From the NCBI RefSeq assembly GCF_035046485.1, contig NC_085137.1, forward strand, positions 457,121,004 through 457,185,003: a stretch of DNA of 64,000 bases. Direction: 5' to 3'. Below, one piece after another: positions 10,740 through 22,711 of this stretch (position 1 is the first letter of the stretch; each line of letters opens with the position of its first letter). The notes beneath the pieces were generated by a model. The model worked only from the letters and a program-made list of their open reading frames with translations. It searched no databases and was not told the origin of the DNA. Source of the stretch: Aedes albopictus. Its lineage: Eukaryota; Arthropoda; Insecta; Diptera; Culicidae. Both the position numbers and the translations under genes were made by a program.

Positions 10740-13404
10740 AGGTGTCCTTGGGTCCGTTGGAGAACACAGATTGACGTCGGATCAAATCCTGCTATACTCT
10801 GGCCTACGAGGTGAACACGCTCCTCGCCACCGTGCAGTTGGTTTCCTGCTCAGCGCTCACGTCCACGCTACGCTCATGAAGTGAGAACCTATTAATGAGA
10901 CGATAATTGTAGCCAGATTCAGAACACTGGTTCGAAACCTTACCATAATCCAATGTAACGCGGCAACCAATGCTGCCGAAAAGCAAGATAAAGAGAACTT
11001 TTACAGTCAACTGAATGCTGTCGTGGACAAGATTCCGAAAGGTGATATCAAGATCCTCATGGCTGACTTCAACGCGAAGGTTGGTTCCGACAATTCGGAC
11101 TATGAGCACGTCATGGGACGCCATGGTCTCGGAGAAATGAGCGAAAACGGAAAGCTGTTTGCAGAGTTTTGTGGCAACAATGATATGGTGATTGGGGGAT
11201 CGCTCTTTCCTTATCGACCAGTGCACAAAGTGACATGGGTTTTCCGTGATGGCGTCACGGAGAATCAAATCGACCACATCTGCATCAGCCGAAAATGGAG
11301 ACGGAGCCTTCTTGATGTGCGGAATAAACGTACTGTCAACATCATCTCCTAATCGGCGAGATCCGACTGCGCATTGCCAGGATTCAGCGACAGGAACAGA
11401 AAATCGGGCGCCGGTTCAACACACGCCGACTGGAGGTCACTGCAGTGAAAAAATCCTTCGTCGAGGAGCTGGAAAACGGTGCTGCGGATGTTCCGGAAGC
11501 TGGAAGCGTAGAAGATCAATGGAACGCCATCAAGAACGCCTTCATCGCCACCGGCGTGAATAATTTGGGTGATCTACGCACCCGAAAAAAGCAGTGGATC
11601 ACAGATGATACGTGGAGGAAAGAGGAGCGAAGGAACACCAAAGCCGCGATAGAGCGAGTGAAAACACGAGGAGCCAAAGCCGTAGCCTGTCAGCACTATT
11701 CGGCTTTCGAAAAGGAAATGAAACGCTCATGTAGACGGGACAAAAGAGCGTGGGCGGACTCCCTAGCCGACGGAGGCGAGAAAGCCGCAAACACCGGCGA
11801 CATCCGTCTCCTACACGATGTTTTACGTTGCCTTAGTGGGACTAAGATGAATGCTACGATGCCCGTAAAAGACACGTCTGGACAGTTACTGACCGACCGG
11901 CTGACCAGTTGAAACGCTGGTTTGAGCACTTTGGAAACCTTTTTCAAGTGACGGTCACGCCATCAACACCTCAGCATGACCCGCCAAGGGTTCGACGCAT
12001 TACCCGTGTCAACACCGAAGCTCCATCAATGCAGGAGATAGTAACATCTTTCCGTAGCATGAAATCGAACAAGGCCCCAGGGTACGATCGCATATCAGTT
12101 GAGATGCTCAAAGCTGACTTCGTAGTATCCGCACAACTTCTTCATCAATTATTCTGCAACATATGGGAAACCGCGACATTTCCGGCCGACTGGATGCAAG
12201 GTGTATTAGTAAAGGCACCCAAAAAGGGTGACCTGACTGTATGCGATAATTGGCGGGGCATCATGTTACTGTGTATCGTTCTCAAAGTTCTCTGCAAAGT
12301 GGTCCTTAACCGGATACAGGAGATGTTTGACGCAACTCTCCGACTGCAGCAAGCAGGATTCCGTGCCGGACGTCATGTGTGGACCATATTGTCACGTTCC
12401 GTATCATCCTGCAATTCCAAGAGTCTCTCTATCTGGTGTTCATTGATTACGAAAAAGCTTTCGACCGTTTCAATCACGAAAACATGTAGGAAGTCCTCAG
12501 GCGCAATGGTCTCCCTGAGATATCATCGGCCTCATTGAAGCACAGTACAGGGCATTTTCGCGTAGAGTACTGTACCACGGTGTCTTGTCCGATCCCATCC
12601 GGGTCGTTGCTGGTGTGAGGCAAGGATGTATACTATCACCGCTACTGTTCCTCATCGTAATCGACGAGATCCTGGTAGGTGAGCCAAATCGTGGATTGCT
12701 GTTTGCAGCCCATTACCATGGAGCACCTAAATGACTTCGAACTGGCTGATGACGTTGCTCTCCTAGCTCAACGGCGCTCTGATATGCAGAGCAAGCTCGA
12801 TGATCTTGCCAATCGCTCCTCAGCGGCAGGTCTCATCATCGACGTCTACAAGACAAAATCACTGGATGTAAACACGGTCAACCCTTCCAGCTTTACGGTA
12901 GCTGGGCAATCAATGGAGAATGTTGAAAGCTTCCAATATCTTGGAAGTCAAATGGCGGCCGATGGCGGCACCATGATCGACGTAGGTGCACGGATCAAGA
13001 AGGCGAGGGCTCCTTTTGAGAGTTTAAGAAATGTATGGAAAAGCAACCAGATTAGTCGACGCACCAAAATCCGAATTTTCAACTAGAACGTGAAATCTGT
13101 GCTGCTATACGCCAGTGAAACCTGGTGTGTATCAGCGGAGAACACGCAACGGCTGCAGGTCTCCATCAATAGATGCCTGCGGTATATAATTCGTGCATCA
13201 AGGCCTCACAATTGGGTCTCCAACGTTGAGCTCCATCGTCGATGTCATCAAAAGACGATAGCGATGGAAATTCGAGAGCGAAAGTGGAGGTGGGTCGGCC
13301 ACACTCTACGCAGGGGCGGAAACGAAATCTGCAAGCAAACGTTTGATTGGAACCTAGCAGGACATCGCAGCAGAGGCAGACCCAGAGGCTCATGGCCAAC
13401 AAAA
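10740..13404 (+). pseudogene. Broken RTE-like LINE ORF (endonuclease + reverse transcriptase)
   Basis: This is a non-LTR retrotransposon remnant in several frames. An APE-type endonuclease C-terminal half includes ADFNAKVG (near 11061-11085) and QIDHICIS (near 11267-11290). A linker follows at 11445-11912. Reverse transcriptase motifs are NKAPGYDRI (near 12070), VFIDYEKAFD (near 12437-12466), GVRQGCILSPLLF (near 12614-12652) and LADDVAL (near 12742-12762), the catalytic ADD box. The tail at 13090-13404 has LLYASETW and RKWRWVGHTLRR, a layout I associate with RTE/BovB-like arthropod elements. At least four frame changes or stops break it (around 11352, 11912, 12400-12540 and 13086), and the N-terminal endonuclease is decayed. 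Clade assignment is by motif style only; no promoter, 3' tail or target duplication was identified. Confidence 0.85.
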
Positions 13405-15069
13405 ACAAAAAAAACAAGATCGATTTCAGTGTTGCCTGATCACGCTAACAAAAGGCAAGGCTCATTATTGTACAAAAAAAAAACGAATCTCCCTTCCAAA
13501 TAGCATCAACGCTAAATTTAACCCCATGTGTGGTCCAGCATTTTCCCTTCCTAATGTAGACATTCCAAGTCTGATGGTTTTTATCTTATCTGGACAGCCG
13601 CAAGCAAGCAAGCAACTAAACGGCACACGGTCAGGTCCGTCATCCATCTCTAATGCATTACTGGCCATTTTTCTCAGAGATACCGCTAACCTACTAAATA
13701 GTTATCTTCAGCACTAACTTGAATGCCTTATAATAGCGACGGAAGGCCTTCTTCTCTGCGCGCAATCACCGCCGGCCGCCGTAATGGCAATAAATCATCC
13801 GGACGCAAATATGGATTAAACGGGTGGTGGTAGCTCGCTGCTCCACTAGACTTCCTACTAGGTAGAGCCGCTCGCTTTCCTCCATTGGACACGATGCGTG
13901 AATCGCTATTTTCGGAAAATGAGCTCAGTTTGGCTGGAATCTGGAGAACTCACCGACCGCCGCGCCGCGGTCAGCAAGTCGACTTGCGGTGATAACAGCC
14001 CTCTGTGTGATTGACCAGTAAGTCAGTACGAGCAAACAAGCTTGCGCTCTCGGTCTCGTTTCATCTTCTAGTACTCCACCTCCAATGGTGGTGTGCCGTG
14101 GCCGTCTGACTATCTTGTCTGACAGTGCAAATCTTTCCCGACTTGGCATGTTGTTTTCCTCTGTCGTCGTCGCGGTGACAGCTGTGTTATCAAAGATTGC
14201 AGATGTCTACATCTACAGTGATTGTGCAGTTAGGTACCCGTTGAGATATGGAACGAGGAAACTTCTGAAACCTCACATGACGAACGACCTTCGGCATCAA
14301 ATGCATTGCGAGCAACCGCTATCTAACAACAGGTGTATTGCCCAAAACCGTTAGAACACGTCTCTACCTTGCGCACGCTGCACTGTATCGTACCGAAAGG
14401 TCTGCCAATTTCCTGGTAATTTACGCCCGAGCAAGCACTGGTACCGAATTTGCATACATGTTGTTCCACCACCACAGGTCTAATTAGCCAAAGACAAAAC
14501 CCCGTCAAAACCAATTTTTGCACGGAATAATCTCATCAATTTCATCCGATCGCAGCACTGGTGCTGGCAGCGAAGCCAAGAAACCTTGATGTGGTGGAAG
14601 CTAATTTTCCAATTCAACTTTCCATTGTCTTACGTCGTCGTCTTTGGCGTCGTCGTTGTCGGCTGCACCTTCCTCTCTAATCGATGCAACACCCCTATAG
14701 ATTTCCTTGGACGGGTGCAGCAAGCATACCCGGCCGTCTTCTACAATCTACAGTCTCTCTTCTACACACATGTTCGATGTGTTGTCGATCGAGTCGAGAG
14801 ACAGGGAGTGAGAGCAAAGTCAAGCCAAGCCAACACAGCCACCAGACGGTGGACGATTGACGATTGACGCAGGCAGACGCTGGCTGAGCTGCACTGTTGC
14901 TGCTGATGCTGCTGGCTATCGTGTGTTCGCGTTTTGCTTAATGAATAGTTTAATTATAATTTTCATTCAATTGTGACGTTTAATAAAGCGAGCCAGTGAT
15001 ACCCACTTGGTGCCGTCCGTACGGCACACTAGGTGACGAGCGAGGCCAAACAAATCACAAATCTGTGGC
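13405..15069. other. Low-copy DNA, no gene seen
   Basis: After the LINE the sequence is moderately GC-rich and non-repetitive. Short open frames on both strands have no recognisable domain. 14620-14880 contains CGTCGTC and CATCTACAG-type simple bias. No splice-flanked coding segment stands out. Confidence 0.35.
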
Positions 15070-15075
15070 AGAATG

Positions 15076-15295
15076 GTGGAGCCTCGTAGCCTCGTAGTCG
15101 TGCGGTTAGGGTCACCACGCTTCTAATCGCAGGGTTCGATTCCCGCTCCGGGCGATGAAACTTTTCGTGAGGATAGTTTCTTCTCCGTATCCACTGGTGC
15201 ATGCTCCGTGTGTCCCTTGTCTAGTGTTAAGTTTAATTCAGTCTGTGCAGCCTCTGGCTGAAGACGGTGTCCGCGTCTCTTATTATTTTTTTTTT
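15076..15295 (+). mobile_element. tRNA-derived SINE (220 bp)
   Basis: The head resembles a tRNA gene with internal RNA polymerase III promoter: an A-box-like GTCGTGCGGTTAGGG (near 15096-15111) and a canonical B box GGTTCGATTCC (near 15133-15143). The body ends in an AT-rich tail with a T run. AGAATG flanks both sides (15070-15075 and 15296-15301), a short target duplication. The body and tail differ from the AAG-tailed SINEs elsewhere in the window, so this is a second SINE family. Confidence 0.8.
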
Positions 15296-15301
15296 AGAAT
15301 G

Positions 15302-15808
15302 TTTAATGCCAGGAAAGTTCGAAAAATGCATTAGACTGAAAAAAGTTGCAATTTGTTCAAATTTGAAGGGCGTCGACCGCTCCCCACACCCCCGAACTGA
15401 GTCACAAGTTGACGCCTACGATCGGGACTCCTTTAACACGACCATTTCACGTCCACCGCGTTTTCTTGTTCTTCTTAAATCTGATTGATCTATTGTTTAT
15501 TATACGAAAACATGTTACCTTGGATCACATCACTTTCCAAAGTGAATCCAAATCAAGTAACTTACACTATCCCACTAACAAAAACTCCTACCTGCGACAA
15601 CTGTGGAAACGCAGAGGTATACTCGGAAACATTTCTTCCCTCTCTCGATGTCCGCAAGTACGTGGCCGGCGCCGTTATTATTTTTAAAGCCGGAGACTCT
15701 CAATGATGCACATAGAGGATGATAAGCCTACCACAGGCTCCATCTATTGGTTTTATGTGCAATAGGGTTGTTCAGTGAATAAAATATTACTATTTTCTAT
15801 AGCCTATC
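15302..15808. other. Low-copy DNA, no gene seen
   Basis: No repeat boundary or recognisable coding domain. Overlapping frames of 73-92 codons lie at 15267-15706 on the plus strand but have no known motif. Confidence 0.3.
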
Positions 15809-16439
15809 AGGTATCAGAAGGCCGGCTCCAGAGGCACGTTATCCTCCATTATGGACATTTGTGCCATCGCCAAAATAATAGCCTATTCTATCATCTACCT
15901 GAGGGAAAAGGAAGGAAATAAGGATAAGGATGGGGATAAGGACAGGTAGGGAAATAGGAAAAATACCCTGGAAGAGGGTACTAACGCATAAGCGTACCAC
16001 AGTGGGTTCAAACAGCGCCCTGAAAAGGGCACTGCAATAACGCATAAAGCGAAAAAGAGCCTATAGCTCTTTACCACAGCGGGTTAAGAACAACAGAATA
16101 TCCTGAATATTCAGGTCTCTGAAATCAGTTTCACTTAATAAGTGTTTACCAAATACTCGGAAAGGCAGTTGCGCAAAAACATGCAAATGAATCAGCTTGC
16201 TGAATATTCGCCATGTGATAGCTGAGTCGGTAGTGGTCAGCCAATGCTTTGACCAGAATGCTGCAATTCTGCTTTGACAGATTTGTAAGATACCTCGCCA
16301 CCCTTGGAGATGGCTCAGTACAATACAATTTTGTTTGACGACATGACTCCAAACTATTCCAGTATTGTCTGTGTTGAGTGGCAGCTCAGGTGTGAATCTG
16401 AAGCTTTATCCAACAATTCGATATCGGAATAGCTGGCTC

Positions 16440-16956
16440 AGGGCCAATGAAGTCATGTGATGCTCCAGTGCGAGCTTACTCATCAGCCAATTCATTTCCA
16501 GCCATGGCAGAATAGCCAGGTACCCCATACAAGGTGAACAGCGTTTGCTGATTTCAGCTCCTCGATTTGAGTTCGACAAGCGATACCTATCTTCGACCTG
16601 GAGTTGGCCGAAGCAAGTGCTTTAATAGCAGCCTGGCCATCTGAACAGAAGTATATTACTTTGCCCATTACGTGCTGCTGAAGTGCTGATTGCACTCCGC
16701 ACATAAGAGCAAAGATTTCGGCCTGAAAAACGGTGAAGTGTCTACCAAGTGAGTAAGACTGATACAGCCTTAGCTCACGAGAATAAACACCAGCAGCACC
16801 TGCTCGACCTTCAAGAAGGGAGTCATCAGTGTAACATACGATGCCGTCTGAAATACTTCTTTTCAGATATCCACTCTTCCCGGGAAGGGAATTTCGTGGA
16901 AAATGTCCTATATGGGAAATTACAAGCAATTGTAAGATCACTTGGAGCAAAGACAA
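16440..16956 (-). pseudogene. LOA copy A RNase H domain remnant
   Basis: RNase H would remove template RNA during target-primed reverse transcription. Numbering from 16956, the first catalytic Asp is in YTDDS (residues 42-46; copy C has YTDGS, so the glycine is changed here), the Glu in FQAEIF (80) and the second Asp in FCSDGQ (106). The following HLVWG...GHSS segment is damaged by a small indel compared with copies B and C. A Cys-rich tail with a C-x2-C pattern follows in the related copies. Confidence 0.8.
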
Positions 16957-17384
16957 TTTTATCCCAATTCACCAGGAAGCAACGAGGTGTGTGTTGAACT
17001 GCGGTTCACAGGAGTTTTCTCTGGTAGACCGAGTACCCGTAGACGGTAACTTTAAGAAAGTGCCTCTTGTTTGAGATGAATGTGTAGTGGAGCAACGTCA
17101 AAGAGAACTTCGAGCGTGCCGTGGGAGTTGAAAAGAACGCTCCAGACATCGCTATTAAGCACATCCTTTGGAGATGGCCTAACTTTGATTGGATCGTTCT
17201 CATTTCGCCCTTTTGCCACCACACAAGACATCCAATATTGGCCGAACAACAGTTGTGTAGATCCATTTGATATACTTGAGTTTTAGACCCCAAGTTGTAC
17301 CAAAAGGTTCGCCGGCATTACCCGAAGGCCATACAATCTTTCTTGATTCTGAACTCAATGTGAGGTGTCTAGGAGAGCTTGGAA

Positions 17385-18268
17385 TCAAGAATGACTCCAA
17401 CGTATGTACTTTACCTGTTCAGTCACATCGATCTCAGAATCACAGAGACGCAAAGATCGAACACCATTACGGTTTCGCTTTTCCGTGAGAAGAACAATAG
17501 CTGTTTTACTCGGATTTACCGAAAGGCCATATTGGCGACACAAACCCTCAACCACCTGAATAGCGTTTTGCATCAGGTCGAAAAGGGTGCTGATGTACAT
17601 ACCGATTAACAAAATGCTAGGTAGTCGTCGGCAAATCCATAAGTAGGAAAACCGCTATTATTGAGTTGCCACAATAGCGTATCTGCTACGAGATTCCACA
17701 AAAGCGGTGATAAGACTCCCCCTTGGGGGCATCCACAAACACTCAATTTCCTAATCCCTGCTAGACGCAATGTCGAGAAGAGATATCGGTTGTTGAGCAT
17801 TTGATGAATCCAATTGGAAATCATTGGAGATATACCATGACTCCGTGCGGCTTCCAATATGGCATTGAAAGACACATTGTCAAAGGCACCCTCGATATCT
17901 AAGAAAACACCCAAACAAGATTGCTTTTGAGCGAATGCTTTCTCGATATCATAAACAACCTTGTGTAAAAGAGTCACAGTGGACTTACCAGATTGGTAGG
18001 CATGTTGGTTCACATGAAGAGGCACGCTGGCCAGATGAACATCACGGATGTGATGAACCACAATGCGTTTTAAGCATTTTAGAAGAAAATAAGTCAAACT
18101 GATAGGTCTGAAACTATTTGCTTCTTCATACGACGCATGAGCCACTTTCGGAATAAACTTCTCAGTAATATCCCGCCAAGATTTGGGAATATACCCTGTA
18201 GCAAAACGGCAAACAAGTATTTTTTTGTTCAAAATAAGTTTGAAATAATCAAATTTCTTTTGAAGCAA
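17385..18268 (-). pseudogene. LOA copy A reverse transcriptase remnant
   Basis: Numbered from 18268 on the minus strand, the palm motifs are intact: FLDIEGAFDN (122-131, first catalytic Asp), GCPQGGVLSPLLWN (179-192) and GFADDYL (211-217, catalytic Asp pair). The thumb continues in another frame at 17612-17385, so a frameshift separates them. RPISL (54-58) is a further conserved finger motif. It corresponds to 40903-39137 of copy C and 30190-30712 of copy B. Confidence 0.87.
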
Positions 18269-18492
18269 AATAGGATAAACCCCAGGAGATTTGAAAGGAG
18301 CTCACTCAATCGATTCTATTGTTACAATACTCCGAGCCGAGGCCAGAGAATCATAACAACTAGAAAAGACATCAGGTTCATCCGAAGATGTAATATCCAC
18401 ACATCCAGGGAAGTGTGTGCTGAATAAGCATTGCAGAACTTCCTCATATCAGAGGAAGTCAGATCGCCATTTGGCAAACGAAGTTCGTTCAC

Positions 18493-18906
18493 TCAGAAAT
18501 CCATAGATTTCGCAAGGATTTTGTTTAACCGACTGACTTCACTCAAACTAGAAGCATTCGTACAATGGTTTTTCCAACCGCATCGTTCAGCAGACCGGTG
18601 AGCTTTCTGGTAGGCATTGCGAGCCGACCTGAACGCCTCCGAACCAGCCGAACGTCGTCTGTTCCAACTCTTTCTACATTGTTTCCTGAGTTTCGCCAGA
18701 TCAGAGTTCCACCAAGGGGTTCCTCTTGTGATCTTCACAGACCGCAGAGGGCACACTTCTTCAAAAGCTTCCATGATGAAGGTCGTTGTAGTATCAACGG
18801 CATCATCTAAATCACTTGGAGTGTCAATGGATGGTGAGTATCCATGACATTTTGGTTGCGTTTGTTGACCGGGGATTCCTGAAACGCAATGTTTGCGAAG
18901 TAACAT
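18493..18906 (-). pseudogene. LOA copy A ORF2 linker between endonuclease and RT
   Basis: This 137-codon open segment contains TPWWNSDLAKLRK, the WW(N/D) block typical of the region between APE and RT in R1/LOA/I-type LINE proteins. A matching segment occurs at 41221-41036 in copy C. It is separated from the RT by frameshifts around 18290-18480. Confidence 0.75.
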
Positions 18907-20739
18907 TTAAATTTTCAAAAAAGATGTAGCGATGGTCAGATAAAGATTCTTCATCTGACACATGCCAATTGGTCAGCTCGTGACTAATTCTACAAGAGAA
19001 AAGCGTTATGTCTAACACTTCCTCTCTAGCAGATACCATGAAGGTTGGGCGGTTGCCTATGTTAAGTAATGCAAGATCTGTACTACTTAAGTACTTCATC
19101 AAACTGGAGCCTCTCAAGTTAATGTCTGAGCTGCCCCAGGGGATATGGTGAGCATTAGCATCACTGCCAACAGTTAGCGGAAGGCCTTTTGAAGTACAGT
19201 ATGCGATGACTTGTTTGAAAGCATCCGTAGGGGATGGTTCATCATGCGGTAAATAAACCGCACAATAGACGTATTTCCTGTTGAGGTTTCCAACAGATAC
19301 AATCCCGTTCAAAAGTTTGGGGTCACCCTCTCAAAAACATGTCATTTTTTTTAGGCCCATATCTCCGCCAATTTGCGTCCGATTTCAAAACCCTAGGTTT
19401 CATTCAAAAGATAAGTCAAAGAAACTTTGAACATGATTTAAAAGAAACTTTTTCAAAAATTTTTGTATGTAAACTTAACCCAAAGTTGCCAAATTTTCTT
19501 AAAAATGAATATAAACTTACGGCAGTGTCGCTGGAAGTTGGGTCGACCAAATTTTAAGATGAGAGCGGTAATATGACCTATTTTCTATTAGCTTTCAACT
19601 GCTTTTTACAGAACTTAGCTAAAAAATCTAGAAAAAAAGTTATTAAGTAAATTAATCCTTGATGTCATCGACCAAAAGTTTGGGGTCACCCCTCAAAATG
19701 CTGTATCGGTCAAAAGTTTGGGGTCATTATCGTAAAACATGGAAAAGTGGTTTGTTGATATCTTTGTCATCTTTCATTCAATTTTAATTCTTCTTGGCTT
19801 ATTTGAAACAAAATGAATGATACTTACTGCATAGACATTGAACCACACATATTTGTTGAAATTTACATACTAAAACTTAACGTAAAGTTGCCTCATTTTT
19901 TGAAGCGTGGTAAAATGTGCTAACTTTACATAACATTTTTATATACAAAAATCGATAAATACGTTAAGTTGAAGACATCAAACGTAAATTTAGTTAATTA
20001 TCTTTGAAATGAGCCAAAAATAATTAAAATTGAACTATAGATGACGAAGATATCACCAAATCACTTTTCCATGTATTACGAAAGTGACCCCAAACTTTTG
20101 GCCGATACATCATATTGAGGGGTGACCCCAAACTTTTGGTCGATGACATCAAGGATTAATTTACTTAATTACTTTTTTCTAGATTTTTTTGCTAAGTTCT
20201 GTAAAAAGCAGTTGAAAGCTAATTGAAAATGGGTCATATTACCGCTCTCATCTTAAAATTTGGTCGACCCAACTTCCAGCGACACTGCCGTAAGTTTATA
20301 TTCATTTTTTAGAAAATTTGGCAACTTTGGGTTAAGTTTACATACATTTTTTTTGAAAAAGTTTCTTTTTAATCATATTCAAAATTACTTTGACTTATTA
20401 TCTTTTGAATGAAACCTAGGGTTTTGAAATCGGACGCAAAATGGCGGAGATATGGGCCTAAAAAAATGACATGTTTTTGAGGGGGTGACCCCAAACTTTT
20501 GAACGGGAGTGTACATCGATTGAGATAGCACATACATCACTGATGGTTAGTTCGGAGATGAGTGTAGCAACTATTGCGTTGTTGACAAGCACACAGGCTC
20601 GAGGCATGACACGCGAGTTTGCCATTTCATGTTTACTGAAAGTAGCAAACACCGGGATCACAAGGTTTCCTAGATAGAAATTCCCCTTACGAAAGTAAGG
20701 TTCTTGGACCAAGGCCACTTGGGCTGTACCATTTTGCAT
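18824..20739 (-). pseudogene. LOA copy A endonuclease domain, split by a transposon
   Basis: The N-terminal part (20739-20513) carries VQEPY, the conserved catalytic Glu region of APE-type LINE endonucleases. The C-terminal part (19299-18824) has GSDANAHHIPWGS and SDHRYI, the DxN and SDH catalytic motifs. The two halves are separated exactly by the palindromic element at 19300-20511. In copy C they are contiguous at the corresponding point (near 41668). The APE domain nicks target DNA to prime reverse transcription. Confidence 0.85.
19300..20511. mobile_element. 1.2-kb palindromic Tc1/mariner-type element (TA TSD) inside LOA copy A
   Basis: The ends are CAATCCCGTTCAAAAG and its near-inverse CTTTTGAACGGGAGTG, with TA on both sides (19298-19299, 20512-20513). 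Both arms are complementary over almost their whole length, so the element is a giant hairpin with its centre near 19905. The motif AAAAGTTTGGGGTCA occurs three times per arm (about 19312, 19674, 19712, and inverted near 20085, 20123 and 20485). LOA copy C has the uninterrupted target around 41666-41672, confirming the insertion and its boundaries. No transposase frame is present. Confidence 0.92.
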
Positions 20740-21160
20740 AAGTCTGCAAAGATTGATCGTTGCTGTTCTTTTATGCTGAAGATTGATCTGAGCTATCCTA
20801 ACCGTAGCCCCTACCCAAACTAGTTAAGATTAAACTCTTCACAATAACAGCACAAAGAACAGTAGCAATAAAACCAGATCGGTATCGATTGGAAAACGCC
20901 TAAGGCGAGGATACACAGAATACACTGTGCAAATCGCATAATGCGAAACCATATAGGTGAAAATTTAAACTAAGATGTTCATAATCCCGCTCTTATTAAG
21001 CCTCAAGTGAGACTAAATAAGGGCAGCTGGTACTCCACGGGCTGCGTTTGCGGTTAGGTTTTTATTAAACCCCCCCTAGCCATTCATTCCTAGGCACGGT
21101 AAGCATGAAGCCGCATCACACCATGAATTAGGGGTCACCTGATGGTGGATTCTTACCACT

Positions 21161-21814
21161 TTTTTCCATTTTTTCCACTGCGCGCGCTGTGGCTAGATCT
21201 CGTACTGAGAAGTCGTTGTGTGTCGTAACATCCATACACACACTGACTACATTAATACAGCCTATACCTAACTCGGTCGATGTCGGTCGGCTGAGTGCGA
21301 CGGATACGGCGATTAGAGGACTCTCCTCTAGTCGCGTCGTCGTTGTCGTCGTCGTGTCAGTGATGTGTGTTCAAGACTGAATCACAAAACAACAACGGAG
21401 GCGAGAGTTGCATTGCAGTTGCACAGTTGTTCGCAAACAGCAACCAACCAACAACGGAGGCTGACTGCTTAATTTTGATTCGTTATGTTGTGTGTTATGG
21501 ACGGTACACGGTACACAGAGAGGCTGCACCTTTCATGAAAGTTGCTTTTCGCGCCGTGACAGAGCGCTCCCGATGCCATATCAAGCTGCTGATACGGGTG
21601 CGGGATTCTGATCGCGATCGGTGGCTTATGAAATGCGAGAATTTAGATGAGTATCTTTGGTGGATTGTGGATTCATAGATGTGGACGATCTTTTTCCAAT
21701 CAGCGATATCTTATGGATGAAGCTGAATTAGTAATGCTACATATTTCAAAGTAAGCTAATACACTTAAGGCTATATGGGATATTTATCTATAATATTAGA
21801 GATGCAGTTATAAA
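21161..21814. other. Low-copy DNA with a GTC-rich stretch
   Basis: Non-repetitive sequence between LOA copy A and the hAT-type MITE. A GTCGTCGTTGTCGTCGTCGT simple repeat lies near 21336-21356. Open frames at 21189-21380 and 21367-21678 have no recognised domain. Confidence 0.35.
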
Positions 21815-21865
21815 CAGGGCGCAAAATTTTCGAGCAGACAAGCTGAAGTTTACCGTGCGGCAATG

Positions 21866-22006
21866 GGCCTTTTCATTTGACGTCTTAAATCAGCTGATTG
21901 TTCGGGCGTTTGACAGTTCTTCTATGAAGATGACACGTTCTTGTTAGCAGCTGTTGTTCAAGCTTTGTAAACAAATGCATGCACGGATCTGTCACATGAA
22001 AAGGCC
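21866..22006. mobile_element. Nested 141-bp inverted-repeat MITE
   Basis: GGCCTTTTCATTTGACGT at the left and the inverted ACATGAAAAGGCC at the right bound this segment within the larger hAT-type MITE. No clear target duplication was found, so it may be an independent nested MITE or sub-terminal repeats of the host element. Confidence 0.55.
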
Positions 22007-22391
22007 TATTTTCATTCACTTGCCTGCATATTCATATTCAGCTGCTCGATACTCGTTTGTCAACTGAATGAAAGTCAATGAATATTTGTAAACATCTTAC
22101 AAAGTGTTAAATTGTTGATAAAATATTAACATTTCGATTACATTTAACGGTGCTTTACACAGATCTTTTCCCATTTGATTGTTGTGGAGTGTTTTTGAAA
22201 GGAATCGTAGCCATAAACGTAGGTAATTATGAAGATGTTTCTCGATCGGCTTCATATTCAATGACTACGAATTGACTGACTGTGTGAAGAGGGAGAGCGA
22301 AATGAATTTGTTTGTTTTGAATATTCAGTGCAGAATCATTCAAATTCGTGCTGTTTTCAGTCAATGACTGTGAACATTTTGCACCCTGGTT

Positions 22392-22693
22392 CTTCTTCTT
22401 CTTCTTCTTCTTCTTCTTCTTCTTCTTGGCGTAACGTCCTCACTGGGACAAAGCCTGCTTCTCAGCTTAGTGTTCGATGAGCACTTCCACAGTTTTTAAC
22501 TGAGAGCTTCCTCTGCCAATGACCATTTTGCATGTGTATATCGTGTGGCAGGCACGAAGATACTCTATGCCCAAGGAAGTCAAGGAAATTTCCTTTTACG
22601 AAAAGATCCTGGACCGACCGGGAATCGAACCCGTCACCCTCAGCATGGTCATGCTGAATACCCGTGCGTTTACCGCCTCGGCTATATGGGCTA
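22392..22693 (-). mobile_element. Feilai-type tRNA-derived SINE with AAG tail (302 bp, 13-bp TSD)
   Basis: On the minus strand the order is tRNA-like head with box A (TATAGCCGAGGCGGTAAACG) and box B (GGTTCGATTCC, reversed near 22621-22631), a central body, and a tail ending GTTACGCC followed by (AAG)n. TTGCACCCTGGTT is duplicated exactly on both sides (22379-22391, 22694-22706), the mark of target-primed insertion. The inserted site is the right end of the hAT-type MITE. Related copies are at 35662-35911 and 38890-39156, and a tail fragment at 58612-58668. The family name is from memory of Aedes SINE structure. Confidence 0.9.
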
Positions 22694-22711
22694 TTGCACC
22701 CTGGTTATAAA

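Larger units (their letters stand above)
15809..21160 (-). mobile_element. LOA-type LINE copy A, interrupted and degenerate
   Basis: The minus-strand order is 5' leader (21160-20745), endonuclease, reverse transcriptase, RNase H, cysteine-rich tail, then a 3' end in short GATACCT-type repeats (15809-15825 on the plus strand). Copies B and C share this architecture at high identity. RNase H after RT plus a tandem-repeat 3' terminus fits the LOA clade (Lian-like); clade is inferred. The element is split by a 1.2-kb palindromic transposon at 19300-20511 and has several frameshifts. Copy C continues further at the 5' end, so copy A is probably 5'-truncated near 21160. Confidence 0.85.
21815..22703. 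mobile_element. hAT-type MITE, 8-bp TSD, interrupted by a SINE
   Basis: The left terminus CAGGGCGCAAAATTTTC (21815) pairs with a right terminus ending CACCCTG. The octamer GTTATAAA lies just outside the left end (21807-21814) and just outside the right end after the SINE (22704-22711), an exact 8-bp target duplication diagnostic of hAT-like elements. The right terminus is present twice, at 22381-22389 and 22697-22703, because a SINE inserted there and duplicated 13 bp. Excluding the SINE and its duplication the element is about 575 bp. No transposase is encoded. Confidence 0.9.

Noticed and set aside
15076..15295. tRNA gene call at the B-box sequence
   Set aside because: The head is followed by a SINE body and AT-rich tail and flanked by a short target duplication; it is a SINE, as are the other box-B hits at 22392 and 38890.
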